Positions 8,905 to 18,074 are shown, counted from the first letter of the stretch. The stretch: DNA of 64,000 nt from Eubacteriaceae bacterium Marseille-Q4139 (GCA_018223415.1 JAGTTQ010000001.1:1577865-1641864); one strand, 5' to 3'. The notes: generated from the letters alone by a model not told the origin. Made by a program: numbers and translations.

Positions 8905-9702
8905 TAAATAGCAATCTGAGAGTCCCGTTTGTAATCCAAGAGTCTCTTTTTGTAATTTAAAATCCTGTTTTGTAAGTGAGATTCCCATTTTGTAAATGAA
9001 ACTCCCGTTTTGTAAGCGAGATTCCCGGATTTTCATTCGCACATAGATATGGTATAATACATTCAGCAGTAAATTTGCGCACAACAACCAGAGATCAATC
9101 CCCTCTCGAAATTTTTGTATTCGGAGAATCCATCCCTGCTTTAGCTGGATATGATTGTTCTTTTCTGGCGGCTCTTTCGCAAATTTATTTGTTACTTTTT
9201 GAGAAGTTTGGGCTTCAGGATGATATTCTCGGCGGCAACCGGTGAACATCCAAGTTTCTTGAGCACATCTTCTCCGTAATAAAAGCTGAACGTTTCGTAT
9301 GGGTAAATAGCAATCTGAGAGTCCCGTTTGTAATCCAAGAGTCTCTTTTTGTAATTTAAAATCCTGTTTTGTAAGTGAGATTCCCATTTTGTAAATGAAA
9401 CTCCCGTTTTGTAAGCGAGATTCCCGGATTTTCATTCGCACATAGATATGGTATAATACATTCAGCAGTAAATTTGCGCACAACAACCAGAGATCAATCC
9501 CCTCTCGAAATTTTTGTATTCGGAGAATCCATCCCTGCTTTAGCTGGATATGATTGTTCTTTTCTGGCGGCTCTTTCGCAAATTTATTTGTTACTTTTTG
9601 AGAAGTTTGGGCTTCAGGATGATATTCTCGGCGGCAACCGGTGAACATCCAAGTTTCTTGAGCACATCTTCTCCGTAATAAAAGCTGAACGTTTCGTATG
9701 GG
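8905..9702. repeat. 399-bp tandem duplication of the IS30 left end
   Basis: 8905-9303 and 9304-9702 read the same wherever I compared them. The unit contains the terminal repeat, the subterminal iterons and the last 112 bp of the transposase gene. The outer copy is disconnected from the gene. It may reflect recombination between tandem IS copies or insertion next to an existing end. Confidence 0.85.
8909..9029. repeat. Subterminal iterons of the IS30 end (copy 1)
   Basis: After the terminal repeat come about five 20-bp units of the type TTTTGTAAGCGAGATTCCCG, varied at a few positions. The same motif appears in the right-end repeat. They look like repeated transposase-binding sites. The second copy is at about 9308-9428. 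Confidence 0.7.
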
Positions 9703-10886
9703 CTGCGGTTGTTCAGCTTTTTTCTTTTGTACGAATTGATATGATCCATCATCCGGTAAATATCGGACTGTGTCAGATCATCGAAACTGCTTCCCTTGGG
9801 CAGAATACGCCGTATCAGTTCGTGGTTTACTTCACAGGCCCCTTTTTGATATGGCGCACTGGGATCACAATAAAATCCGTTCGTTCGGTTACAGGGAACA
9901 GTGTCACGCCGCTCCATTTCTTTTGGATTTGAGAACTCACTCCCGTTGTCTGTCAGGATAACCGGAAACAAACGGCTGAACAGCTCTGGGCCGAGAACTT
10001 TATCCAACAGCTTTATAATCCGTATCACAGAGGCAGACGTATTCGCATCCCGCAGAAACGCCAGCATCAAGCTGGTTTCAACAAAGTGTATGGTAAGCAG
10101 ACATTTGCCTCCGGCACGGCCGATCACCGTGTCCATCTGCACAATGGCAGTTTCCGGATTATTCTCCAGAAACTTCTGGAAATCCGTATAACTACGCCCG
10201 ATGCGGCAGCCCCTGTCCACTTTGAATTCGGGCTGCTTATAACGGGGACGATATTTAACTTTACGTGGCAGATCAATGTTCCTGATGTCAAAAAGCTGGG
10301 CATCCACATAGTTATACAAGGTCTTCTCGCTGCACATCAGTTCATCAACGTGATCCAGATAGATCTGATGGAGTGACTGCCCGTTTTTGACCAGAGGACT
10401 GATGATCCGATTGATCCTGGCGATATCCCCTTCATTGGATAGAATTCCTGTCCGGGCTTCCGAGATTGCATGATGAGCCCTTTCATGTGCATCTGCCGGA
10501 TCATAAATACGCTTCAGCAGCGTGCATTTCGGAAGCTGACCGCATCCATTACAAACATAAGGCGGTTTATTTTTGACAGAACAAACGTCCTCTATAAAAT
10601 CCGGACAGTGAAGCGTGCACTCCGGGCATAAACTGCATTTGTATGCGGATGGATGCGTACAGCTCGTTCCGCACAGTTTTTTTGCTTTGCATGAAATGCG
10701 GAATTTACAAGGATTATAAGGATATCCGGGCCGTCCGCTTTTCTTGTCATGGGAATACTTTTTAATCTCCTTGGCAATCGTTGTACGGTCCTTACCCAGT
10801 TCTTTTCCGATTGCACCAAAGGAGGCATTCTCCTGAAGGCGCTGTGCAAGGATGATCCGATCTTCATAGGATAAAAACTTTGACAT
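9591..10886 (-). CDS. IS30-family transposase
   Basis: A 431-aa protein. The N-terminal helix-turn-helix has LSYEDRIILAQRLQ and GAIGKELGKDRTTIAKEI. A Cys-rich zinc-finger-like insert (CGTSCTH, CSLCPEC) follows. The DDE core has VQMDTVIGR, ILTDNGSEFSNP and a final E in KGACEVNHELIRR. The start at 10886 (MSKFLSYEDR) is chosen for the AAAGGAG site upstream. Intact and possibly active. Confidence 0.9.
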   Translation of the reverse strand: MSKFLSYEDRIILAQRLQENASFGAIGKELGKDRTTIAKEIKKYSHDKKSGRPGYPYNPCKFRISCKAKKLCGTSCTHPSAYKCSLCPECTLHCPDFIEDVCSVKNKPPYVCNGCGQLPKCTLLKRIYDPADAHERAHHAISEARTGILSNEGDIARINRIISPLVKNGQSLHQIYLDHVDELMCSEKTLYNYVDAQLFDIRNIDLPRKVKYRPRYKQPEFKVDRGCRIGRSYTDFQKFLENNPETAIVQMDTVIGRAGGKCLLTIHFVETSLMLAFLRDANTSASVIRIIKLLDKVLGPELFSRLFPVILTDNGSEFSNPKEMERRDTVPCNRTNGFYCDPSAPYQKGACEVNHELIRRILPKGSSFDDLTQSDIYRMMDHINSYKRKKLNNRSPYETFSFYYGEDVLKKLGCSPVAAENIILKPKLLKK

Positions 10887-11060
10887 GGTGGCTCCTTTCC
10901 CGCCGCCAGAAATCAAAGCATAACAGAAAAGAGACCAACGATCCAGTCCGTCTCCTTCTGTTTGTAAAAGAAAATCCATACCTTTCTTTTACATCAATAA
11001 TAATTCACTTTTTACACCCATCCGAGATAGAGGGTATGGAATCTCGGATTACAATTAAGG

Positions 11061-11074
11061 GCTTTAATAGCGCC
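11061..11074. repeat. Target duplication, right copy (IS30 element)
   Basis: GCTTTAATAGCGCC, matching 8889-8902. A 14-bp duplication is long for an insertion sequence, although long duplications are known for some IS30 members. Confidence 0.8.
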
Positions 11075-11557
11075 TGTACCATCATGGCTGTTTATAAAAA
11101 CTAAATACGGCATGATCTCATCCCCACTTATAATATACCTCTGTGGGAGTCGGGCCAGAATCCATGTACGCCTGCCATTCTGTATGGAACCCGCTGTTTC
11201 ATATGTTACCCCTTCACCTAATAATTCATCCGTGAAGGCGAAGGCCTCTTCATTCTGCACGACTTTATAGCGTTTTGTCACCACTCCCAGGATCTGCCCG
11301 TCAGTCTCCCGGATATTCGCCTTAAAGCCTCTCACAAGCCGCCCGTCTTCTGTTATCAACTCCTTCTGGAGCACTTTCCAGTTTAATCCAGCGGCATCCA
11401 ATGCCTCCCTGGAGCTCATGGCCTCCTCAACACTGGTTCCCAGTCCATACCACGGAGCCCTCCTGGCGTAAAACATATTCTCACTATTTGCTGACATACT
11501 CTGTCCTCCTTTTCTGATGTAGGAACATAACTTCTATGCTCCATTGCTGCTTCAAGA

Positions 11558-11656
11558 TTACTTCTTCCAACGAATTTCCAGACAGCCAAGTACATATACC
11601 GCTGCCGCTCCTGCTATTCGCACAAGAAGCTTCACCATTTTTAGCCCTTTCTGCAT
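11558..11656 (-). CDS. Small membrane protein
   Basis: A 32-aa peptide, MQKGLKMVKLLVRIAGAAAV then YVLGCLEIRWKK. It has one short hydrophobic helix with basic residues on both ends. GGAG lies about 9 bp upstream of the ATG. It sits just upstream of the DUF932 gene on the same strand. Function unknown. Confidence 0.45.
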   Translation of the reverse strand: MQKGLKMVKLLVRIAGAAAVYVLGCLEIRWKK

Positions 11657-11803
11657 CTATATCACTCTCCTTTTTAATTTATAGAAGAATAATATATAAT
11701 AGAAAGCCATAAAAATACGCCGAGCTTCCCGCCTAAACCTGAAAACAATAATATAATCTATAAAAAACCATACAGAACTAATTTTGAAAGAGAGGAGATT
11801 TCT

Positions 11804-11980
11804 ATGTTTGAATACATACCAGATATTTTGACCTTTAAAGAATGCCAAAATCTATTAAAAGTTGGGAAAAATACATTGCTCAATTTAATTCATCAAGGAG
11901 AGCTCGATGCATTTAAGATTGGGAATCGGTGGAAGATTCCTAAAGAGGTGGTATTGGAGTTTATTCGGAATAAATATTGA
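11804..11980 (+). CDS. Excisionase-type helix-turn-helix protein
   Basis: A 58-aa protein with the MerR-like excisionase pattern: ILTFKECQNLLKVGKNTLLN, then HQGELDAFKIGNRWKIPKE, then a final helix. GAGAGGAGATTTCT precedes the ATG. Small proteins of this kind bind att or regulatory DNA for recombination or control. The stop lies about 24 bp from the IS3 element's left end, so a following gene may have been displaced. Confidence 0.75.
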   Translation: MFEYIPDILTFKECQNLLKVGKNTLLNLIHQGELDAFKIGNRWKIPKEVVLEFIRNKY

Positions 11981-12076
11981 CACCCTATTAGACAGTACTG
12001 AACTGCTTCCCGTCAAGTAGACAATCAAAAAAATATAATTTTTTTCTGCCAGTAGGTATCACCTGCTGGCAGATTT

Positions 12077-12844
12077 TTACGCTGCCTGTAAATATTTTTC
12101 GTGTTTCTCCATTGGTGTTACTATACCAAGCTTCCTCTGCAAACGTCTGTTGTTATAGTAATTGATATATTTCTCTATCATGACCACCAGTGATTCTCTG
12201 TCCATAAATCGTTTACCATAATAACGCTCCCGTTTTAGAATTCCCCAGAATCCTTCCATTGGTCCATTATCGATACACTTTGCTACTCTGGACATGCTCT
12301 GCATCATCCCTGCTGCTTCAAGTTTTGCATGAAAGGCTCTATTGGTGTATTGAAAGCCTCTGTCACTGTGAAACATCGGATGTGCATCAGGATTATCTTT
12401 GACTGCATCATCAAAGGTATCAAACACTAATGCATTACTATTACTGTCTCCAATACGGTAGGATACGATTCTTCGGTCATACAGGTCAAGAATTGCACTT
12501 AAATATACCTTGTGCTTTTCATTTCCGATATAGTAATGAAATTCCGTTACATCGGTCAACCACTTTTCATTCGGAGCTTCTGCCGTAAATTCACGATTCA
12601 GGATATTTTCGGCTATGTACTGTGGATTTGCAGCCTGTCTTGTACAGCTATCGTTTGCATATTTAATGGTGGATTTGATACCAAGTTTCCGGCAGATGCG
12701 CAAAACACGTTTATCATTTACATCAATGTCATGGTAACGCTCCAACTCATCACGGATTCTGCGATAACCCTTATCAGGTGATTCTATGTGGATTTTTTCT
12801 ATCAGTTCCGCAATTTTTCGGTTTTCCTGTTCATTCTCTGACAT
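12077..12844 (-). CDS. IS3-family transposase OrfB (integrase core)
   Basis: The 255 residues from the internal ATG hold the rve integrase core: WLTDVTEFHYYIGNEKHKVY (first D), MFHSDRGFQYTN (second D) and GPMEGFWGILKRE (E). The frame stays open upstream to about 13005, including HIYQAVKEEQKEHDYPIQ. The natural product is therefore the OrfAB fusion made by -1 frameshifting at the A7 run. Confidence 0.9.
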   Translation of the reverse strand: MSENEQENRKIAELIEKIHIESPDKGYRRIRDELERYHDIDVNDKRVLRICRKLGIKSTIKYANDSCTRQAANPQYIAENILNREFTAEAPNEKWLTDVTEFHYYIGNEKHKVYLSAILDLYDRRIVSYRIGDSNSNALVFDTFDDAVKDNPDAHPMFHSDRGFQYTNRAFHAKLEAAGMMQSMSRVAKCIDNGPMEGFWGILKRERYYGKRFMDRESLVVMIEKYINYYNNRRLQRKLGIVTPMEKHEKYLQAA

Positions 12845-12975
12845 TTCATGGTTCAGCCATTTGTAATAAGCCGCCCTTGAAACACCGCCAATCTTACAAA
12901 GCGCCTGTATCGGATAATCGTGTTCTTTCTGTTCTTCTTTGACAGCCTGATAGATATGCTCGTGGCGGATCAGGC

Positions 12976-13647
12976 TCAGCCCCGCCTCCTTTCGATTTCC
13001 TCTAATTTTTTTAAGAATGATAACTCCATTTCTGCACGTTGCCGTTTGGCTTTTTCCAGTTTCAACTCCGCTTGAAGCTTTTCCACCTCTGTAAGAGAAT
13101 CTTCCGATTTTCTTTTGCCGCGGTTATCCTGTAATGCAGGAACTCCGCCTGTTTCGTATTTGATAGTGTAATTTCGTGCCTGCTGATAGGACACCTTAAA
13201 GTTTTCTGATGTTTCAGCATAGTTATGGCCATGGGAAATGCAGTAGGATGCAATTTCCACTCTTTCTTCAAACGTTGTTTTTCTTCCTTTGGTCATAAGA
13301 CTACATCCTCCTGTTCTGGAAGCCTTCAGTTCCTTATGACCATTATACAGCGCAATCCATTGCCTGAGTGTACGAGTACTGGAAATTTTATATTTTTTAC
13401 AAATATCACGTAGTGAACCAAGACCAGAAAGATACTCTTGTACGGCAATCTCTTTCTCGGCAGAAGTTCTTTTGGTCCATCCTTTGTTGTAAAAGGTTTC
13501 TGAACCCATAGACTGATAATTACGAATCCATTCTTCTAAAGTAGTAGGATGAATTCCTTCGCCTGTTGATACAGATGTAATACTATGTTTAGCTTCCAAA
13601 ATAAGCTTTACCATTCGTAATTTATCTTCAGCAGAATATTTACGCAT
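12976..13647 (-). CDS. IS3-family OrfA (DNA-binding subunit)
   Basis: A 223-aa protein with two helix-turn-helix regions (MRKYSAEDKLRMVKLILEAK; GRKTTFEERVEIASYCISHG) and a C-terminal leucine-zipper-like coiled coil (LTEVEKLQAELKLEKAKRQR). It binds the IS ends and controls OrfAB. It ends 30 bp after the slippery run. Confidence 0.88.
   Translation of the reverse strand: MRKYSAEDKLRMVKLILEAKHSITSVSTGEGIHPTTLEEWIRNYQSMGSETFYNKGWTKRTSAEKEIAVQEYLSGLGSLRDICKKYKISSTRTLRQWIALYNGHKELKASRTGGCSLMTKGRKTTFEERVEIASYCISHGHNYAETSENFKVSYQQARNYTIKYETGGVPALQDNRGKRKSEDSLTEVEKLQAELKLEKAKRQRAEMELSFLKKLEEIERRRG
13006..13012 (-). other. Programmed -1 frameshift site (A7)
   Basis: The minus strand reads TTA AAA AAA TTA. 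The A-AAA-AAA heptamer is in the OrfA frame, and a -1 slip enters the OrfB frame as IRGNRKEAGLSLIRHEHIYQ. An AAGGAGG lies shortly downstream of the slip. This is typical of IS150-type elements. Confidence 0.75.
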
Positions 13648-13811
13648 AAGAAATGCTCCCTCCTTGATAAACAGTTTTATTATTTCAACTGTCTACCTAG
13701 AAGGGAGCATATCATACCCAAAAGAGGGGTTAATTGCAGGGGAAAAATACAAGAGAGATGTCGTTTGTGATACGACATCTCCCTTTAATGCACTACATAA
13801 TTCTCCTTTAT

Positions 13812-14231
13812 TTAATTTACGTTCTTTGAAAAATGGTAATCACCGGCATATTCCTCAAATACAGAATTGATTGCTTCAAGCGATGGATAATCAATAGCTT
13901 CCCGACTATACCAAATAACTGCAACTTCTTCCGCCTCTCCACCCCCAAACGTAATATATAAATCGCACGTTTCCGTGGCACTGATTATTTTAGAATATCC
14001 TCTATAACAGACATTTTCTGGATTCCCTGATTCAAATAATACAAATTCCATACGGTCTTCAGTCCCTGTCACTTGAAAAGAATATTCCTCATCGGGAGTC
14101 ATAGCCCATTCCGTATTTAGTATGTCTTCTGCCAGAACTCTGCTGTATGTTTCGTCATCCAATGAACTTCCTTCCCCTTCTATTTCTTCAGGCGAGGCCT
14201 CTTCTGCGGAATATTCATTGTGCTCTTCCAT
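13812..14231 (-). CDS. Acidic hypothetical protein
   Basis: A 139-aa strongly acidic protein (SAEEASPEEIEGEGSSLDDE near the N-terminus) with a beta-rich C-terminal half (MEFVLFES, CDLYITFGGGEAEEVAVIWY). No signal peptide is seen and the ribosome site is weak, so the start is uncertain. It may be the remnant or soluble part of a secreted protein. It is last in the leftward operon after the MORN gene, 29 bp away. Confidence 0.55.
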   Translation of the reverse strand: MEEHNEYSAEEASPEEIEGEGSSLDDETYSRVLAEDILNTEWAMTPDEEYSFQVTGTEDRMEFVLFESGNPENVCYRGYSKIISATETCDLYITFGGGEAEEVAVIWYSREAIDYPSLEAINSVFEEYAGDYHFSKNVN

Positions 14232-14260
14232 ATATTATCATCTGAAATCATTCCTTCAAT

Positions 14261-15307
14261 TTACGACGCCACATCTCCATTTTTAAATTTTCCTTTATGT
14301 ATGATGGTTCCATCCTTTTCATATAACGTACCGCTCCCTGAGTATTCTCCATTCTTAAAGCTCCCTTTGTATTGTACCTGCCCAGTTATATAATATGAAG
14401 TTCCCTTTCCGCTATATTCACCTTTTTGAGCCTTTCCTTCATACTGAACTTGATTTGAATAGGGATAATATAATTTAATTTCTCCATTTGGTGCTCCCGC
14501 TTTATATTTTCCCTCTACATAAACATAATTGCCGACCTCATACTCTGTCGCTTTCCCTTCCAATTTTCCTTTTTTCCACTCTCCCTCCATTTTTTTTGAA
14601 ATATAAACCAAAGGGTACTGCGAAAAATAATTACTTCTATTTAAGTTGCCAACATATACCGAATTTGCTTTCCCTACCATATTCGTTGTTTCAGTTAAGT
14701 TCTCTACATATTCAGTTACATCTTCCTGATACAATCCAAAAACAAAGGCTCTATCAAGTATTCTATTCATTGCATTTTCTACTGTGTAGTATTCGCATCC
14801 CTCTCCGTTTCTCATGCCATCTTTAAACTCGCCTTCATAAATAACCTGATAAAATGGCTCTGGCTCATCTAACTCACGTGCATACTGATATTCAATGCCG
14901 TGTCCTGATCGATATCCATTTGAAAATTCACCAATATATATAGGAGCATACTCCTCTCCATACAATTTCAGTAAAACACCCTTCCCATTCGGTCTCCCGT
15001 CCTTGATATCTCCATAATAATAAAATCTATCCAAAATCCAATCGACCGTTTTAATCAAATACTTTTGCGAGCTAAACATTTTTGATTCTTCTTTTAATAC
15101 AATCAAATCAGATTCATCAAGACCTTGCATTTCCTCATATACATCCAATATTTTTGTACTCTTTTTATACTGATATGGAAAAGTTTGAATTGTGTAGGAC
15201 GATCCTATGTATTCATATCCATTATTGCTGCTTTCCGCATATGAAATATTGGGAAAAAGCAGAATTCCTATAAGTATATAAAGTAATCCCATTCCGTTTC
15301 GTAACAT
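14261..15307 (-). CDS. Exported MORN-repeat protein
   Basis: A 348-aa protein. The N-terminus MLRNGMGLLYILIGILLFPN ends in SYAES and looks like a signal peptide. At least six MORN repeats follow (for example YIGEFSNGYRSGHG, YEGEFKDGMRNGEG, YKGSFKNGEYSGSG). The start at 15307 follows GGGGGAAACGAA; an upstream ATG at 15358 overlaps the previous gene. MORN repeats bind lipids or proteins at surfaces. The job here is unknown, but the operon links it to a membrane zinc-ribbon protein. Confidence 0.75.
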   Translation of the reverse strand: MLRNGMGLLYILIGILLFPNISYAESSNNGYEYIGSSYTIQTFPYQYKKSTKILDVYEEMQGLDESDLIVLKEESKMFSSQKYLIKTVDWILDRFYYYGDIKDGRPNGKGVLLKLYGEEYAPIYIGEFSNGYRSGHGIEYQYARELDEPEPFYQVIYEGEFKDGMRNGEGCEYYTVENAMNRILDRAFVFGLYQEDVTEYVENLTETTNMVGKANSVYVGNLNRSNYFSQYPLVYISKKMEGEWKKGKLEGKATEYEVGNYVYVEGKYKAGAPNGEIKLYYPYSNQVQYEGKAQKGEYSGKGTSYYITGQVQYKGSFKNGEYSGSGTLYEKDGTIIHKGKFKNGDVAS

Positions 15308-15443
15308 TTCGTTTCCCCCTTCAAGCTCCTGATCTGCTTCATGATTAAATAATTCCAACAGAATTACATATAGCCGCTAATATTCCCATAACAAACATCC
15401 AAACAATAAATGCCCTTGTCATGTACGCCATGCCTGTTCCAAT

Positions 15444-16800
15444 GATAAGGTACAATAAGTTTCGCAAATTGAAAAGTAGTTAAAAAGAGACATGGTTTGC
15501 AGCCCTCTGGTAGAATGAAGTCACGACACACCATTCTGAAAGGAGACAACAAACCATGTCCGAAAAGATTGTACAGCTTAACGAGGAAGTAATCAAGGGT
15601 CAAATCAAAGAACTGGTACGAGGCAGCGTAGAGGAAACCCTCAACGAACTGCTGGAGGCCGAGGCGGAGAAGCTGACCCAGGCGGCCCGGTACGAGCGCA
15701 ATGAGCAGCGTCAGGGCTATCGCAGCGGCCACTACAACCGTAACCTCACCACCACTTCCGGGGACGTCACTCTCAAGGTTCCCAAACTCAAGGGAATCTC
15801 TTTTGAAACCGCCATCATTGAGCGGTATCGCCGCCGGGAGAGCAGCGTGGAAGAAGCCCTCATTGAGATGTACCTGGCAGGCGTATCCGTTCGGCGTGTG
15901 GAGGATATTACCGAGGCCCTCTGGGGTAGCAAAGTCTCTCCCTCCACTATAAGTGAGTTAAACAAGAAAGCGTATGTCCACATCGAGGATTGGCGGAACC
16001 GTCCTCTGCAAGGCGGACGATATCCGTATGTCTATGTGGATGGGATCTATCTGCGCCGTAACTGGGGCGGCGAATTTGAAAACGTAGCCATTCTTGTGGC
16101 AATTGCGGTCAATGAGGACGGATACCGTGAGGTTCTGGGTGCCGCCGAGGGCATGAAGGAGGACAAGTCCAGCTGGGTCAGCTTCTTCCAGTGGCTGCGT
16201 GGCCGAGGTCTGGACGGTGTGAAACTCATTGTTGGAGACAAGTGCCTTGGTATGCTGGAGGCCGTGGGAGAAGTATTCCCCGAAGCCAAGTACCAGCGCT
16301 GTACCGTCCACTTTTACCGCAATGTATTCTCGGTCACGCCTCGCTCCAAGGTGAAGCTGGTGGCAAAGATGCTCAAGGCGGTCCACGCCCAGGAAAGCAA
16401 GAAAGCAGCCCGGGAAAAGGCCAAAGCTGTGGTGGAAGAACTGCGCTCCATGAAACTGAAAGAGGCGGCCAAGAAGGTAGAGGATGGCATTGAGGAGACG
16501 CTGACCTACTGCGATTTTCCCAGCGAGCACTGGACTCGCATCCGTACCAATAACGTTATTGAACGACTCAACCGGGAGATCCGCCGCCGTACCCGTGTGG
16601 TGGGCAGTTTCCCGGACGGCAATTCCGCCCTTATGCTGGTCTGTGCCCGGCTGCGCCATGTGGCCGGCACCCAGTGGGGCAACAAGAAGTACATGAACAT
16701 GAAGCACCTGGAGGCAGCCCTTGAAGATGCCTCCATTGCTGGCTGACTTCACTCATGCCAGACCCTGCAAACCATTTTGCGAAAAATACTTGACACTACC
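15444..16800 (+). mobile_element. IS256-family insertion sequence
   Basis: A 1,357-bp element flanked by the direct repeat GTTCCAAT (15436-15443 and 16801-16808). The ends are inverted repeats sharing TTTCGCAAA at their inner part, with 17 of 25 positions matching. The 8-bp duplication is typical of IS256. Confidence 0.9.
15556..16746 (+). CDS. IS256-family (mutator-type) transposase
   Basis: A 396-aa protein. The N-terminus MSEKIVQLNEEVIKGQIKEL is followed by RQGYRSGHYNRNLTT and VTLKVPKLKG. Catalytic motifs are YVYVDGIYLRR (D), LIVGDKCLGML (D) and the C-terminal E in TNNVIERLNREIRRR. Its GC-rich codon use contrasts with its neighbours, showing a recent arrival. Full length. Confidence 0.93.
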   Translation: MSEKIVQLNEEVIKGQIKELVRGSVEETLNELLEAEAEKLTQAARYERNEQRQGYRSGHYNRNLTTTSGDVTLKVPKLKGISFETAIIERYRRRESSVEEALIEMYLAGVSVRRVEDITEALWGSKVSPSTISELNKKAYVHIEDWRNRPLQGGRYPYVYVDGIYLRRNWGGEFENVAILVAIAVNEDGYREVLGAAEGMKEDKSSWVSFFQWLRGRGLDGVKLIVGDKCLGMLEAVGEVFPEAKYQRCTVHFYRNVFSVTPRSKVKLVAKMLKAVHAQESKKAAREKAKAVVEELRSMKLKEAAKKVEDGIEETLTYCDFPSEHWTRIRTNNVIERLNREIRRRTRVVGSFPDGNSALMLVCARLRHVAGTQWGNKKYMNMKHLEAALEDASIAG

Positions 16801-16919
16801 GTTCCAATTGTATTTCTAAAAATAATCTTGCATATTTTGCTTGTTATTATCAGAGAAATAATAAAAAGTATAATAATAAAAATATTCATCTTATCCTGTC
16901 CTCTCCTTGTAATACATTT

Positions 16920-18074
16920 CTATTCTAAAGCTACCAAGAAACCGATCACCGCTATAAAAATAATGAGAGCGGCACTAACAATAATGCCTGCTATCGCCAT
17001 TTTTCTTCTTGACGATTTTAATGCTTTTATTCCTGTAATTAAGCCAATAACTGCCAATATAAACGGCGGTAAAACCGTCATAACAGTAACCCATGACAAA
17101 ATCGAACAAACAAGACTTATAATTGCCAAGTGCGTTGGATTTTTCTTCCGCTCTTCTCTTTGTAAATCTTTTGCAATTTTTTCTTTTTCATGACGCATGG
17201 CTTTTTCTCTTGCTTCGTCCAAAGCTTTTCTTTCCGCTTCTACTCGTATCTCCTCTAATTCCCCCTTTAATTTTTCTTTTGCTTCTTCATGGGCTCTACG
17301 CTCAATTTCTTGCTGCGCCTTTTTTCGTTCCAATTCAATTTGAGCACGTTCTTCCTTTTCCCGTCTGATACATTCTTCCGCTTCTTTTTGTGCCAAACGC
17401 TCTGCTTCTATTTTTGCTTTCTCTCTGGCTTCCGTTAACGCTTTTTCCTGCGCTTTCTTTTTTATATCTTCTAATTCCCCTTGAATCGCAGCTTCAGCAT
17501 CATCCTTTACCTGTTTTTCAATCCCTCGTAATTCTTGGGCTCGATTTGCTATTAAGGTTAAGAAGTCATTGAAATTATTTGTGGCCTCTTCGATCCCCGA
17601 CTTAGCTTCATCATACAATTCTGTTAGGTCAGCCTTATTGGCCTGATACACTGATTCAATATCCGCAATGTTTGCATTATATGTTTCTATGATCCCTTGC
17701 CTGAAAAGGCTCTGTGAACCAGCTTTTCTATCTAATTCTTTTAAAGATTTTTCTTTATACCTCAGTTCTTTCTTTCTCTCCGTTTCACGATATCTCTCAT
17801 TTTCATCCCAATCTTTCTTCGATTGATTTACTTCTTTCTCCCAATAAATTTTTTTCCCTAAAAGTTTTTCCAGCGTATCGTCTTTAACCAGATCATCGTC
17901 TCTCTCTTTTAAATATAACAAATCTAAAATTTCGGCTTTAGCAAAATATGTTAGATTCCCTAAAATAAATGGACTTAAGCTACTAACGCAATCATTACAG
18001 AAATTACCATCTTTACACTTAAATCCTGTAAACATATTTACCTTTTTCCCACATTTAGCGCAAATCTGTGACAT
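16920..18074 (-). CDS. Zinc-ribbon, coiled-coil membrane protein
   Basis: A 384-aa protein. The N-terminal zinc ribbon is CAKCGKKVNMFTGFKCKD then CNDC. A very long charged coiled coil follows (about 85-305, with repeats such as KAQEKALTEAREKAKIEAER). Two C-terminal membrane helices (LAIISLVCSILSWVTV, MAIAGIIVSAALIIFIAVIG) resemble the DUF4190 arrangement. It heads an operon with the 59-aa membrane protein and the MORN protein. Function unknown. Confidence 0.72.
   Translation of the reverse strand: MSQICAKCGKKVNMFTGFKCKDGNFCNDCVSSLSPFILGNLTYFAKAEILDLLYLKERDDDLVKDDTLEKLLGKKIYWEKEVNQSKKDWDENERYRETERKKELRYKEKSLKELDRKAGSQSLFRQGIIETYNANIADIESVYQANKADLTELYDEAKSGIEEATNNFNDFLTLIANRAQELRGIEKQVKDDAEAAIQGELEDIKKKAQEKALTEAREKAKIEAERLAQKEAEECIRREKEERAQIELERKKAQQEIERRAHEEAKEKLKGELEEIRVEAERKALDEAREKAMRHEKEKIAKDLQREERKKNPTHLAIISLVCSILSWVTVMTVLPPFILAVIGLITGIKALKSSRRKMAIAGIIVSAALIIFIAVIGFLVALE

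Larger units (their letters stand above)
8903..11060 (-). mobile_element. IS30-family insertion sequence with a duplicated left end
   Basis: Bounded by the 14-bp target duplication. The ends are related inverted repeats: left TAAATAGCAATCTGAGAGTCC, and right (complement) TTAATTGTAATCCGAGATTCC. The span is 2,158 bp because 399 bp of the left end occurs twice in tandem. Confidence 0.85.
8393..11497 (-). pseudogene. DUF932 / phage-plasmid-like protein split by the IS30 element
   Basis: The 5' part (11075-11497, starting MSANSENMFYARRAPWYGLG) and the 3' part (8393-8902, with AAMTPIRVVCQNTLNLALS) join across one copy of a 14-bp duplication. Together they give a 310-aa DUF932-type protein (TIGR03299-like): WYGLG start, ITKRYKVVQN-like middle, CQNTLN motif. 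Length arithmetic (933 nt) confirms the frame. The family is common on plasmids and phages and has no settled function. The gene is inactivated by the insertion. Confidence 0.85.
12004..13709 (-). mobile_element. IS3-family (IS150-type) insertion sequence
   Basis: Two overlapping transposase frames lie between imperfect inverted repeats: left TGCTTCCCGTCAAGTAGACA and right (complement) TGCTCCCTTCTAGGTAGACA. Length is about 1.7 kb. The target duplication was not resolved. Confidence 0.8.
15345..16889 (-). pseudogene. 59-aa membrane protein gene split by the IS256 element
   Basis: The 5' part (16801-16889, MNIFIIILFIISLIITSKIC) and the 3' part (15345-15435, ending AAICNSVGII) join in frame when the element and one 8-bp duplication are removed. 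The result is a 59-aa protein with two hydrophobic helices. It sat between the zinc-ribbon gene and the MORN gene in one leftward operon. Confidence 0.8.

Noticed and set aside
8909..9029. Regular 20-bp repeats resembling a small CRISPR array
   Set aside because: Units are contiguous without spacers, vary in sequence and match the IS30 terminal repeat. No cas genes are present.
8881..9648. A 255-codon minus-strand frame with an internally repeated protein
   Set aside because: It is produced by the 399-bp IS30 end duplication and is not a gene; the repeat in the protein mirrors the DNA repeat.
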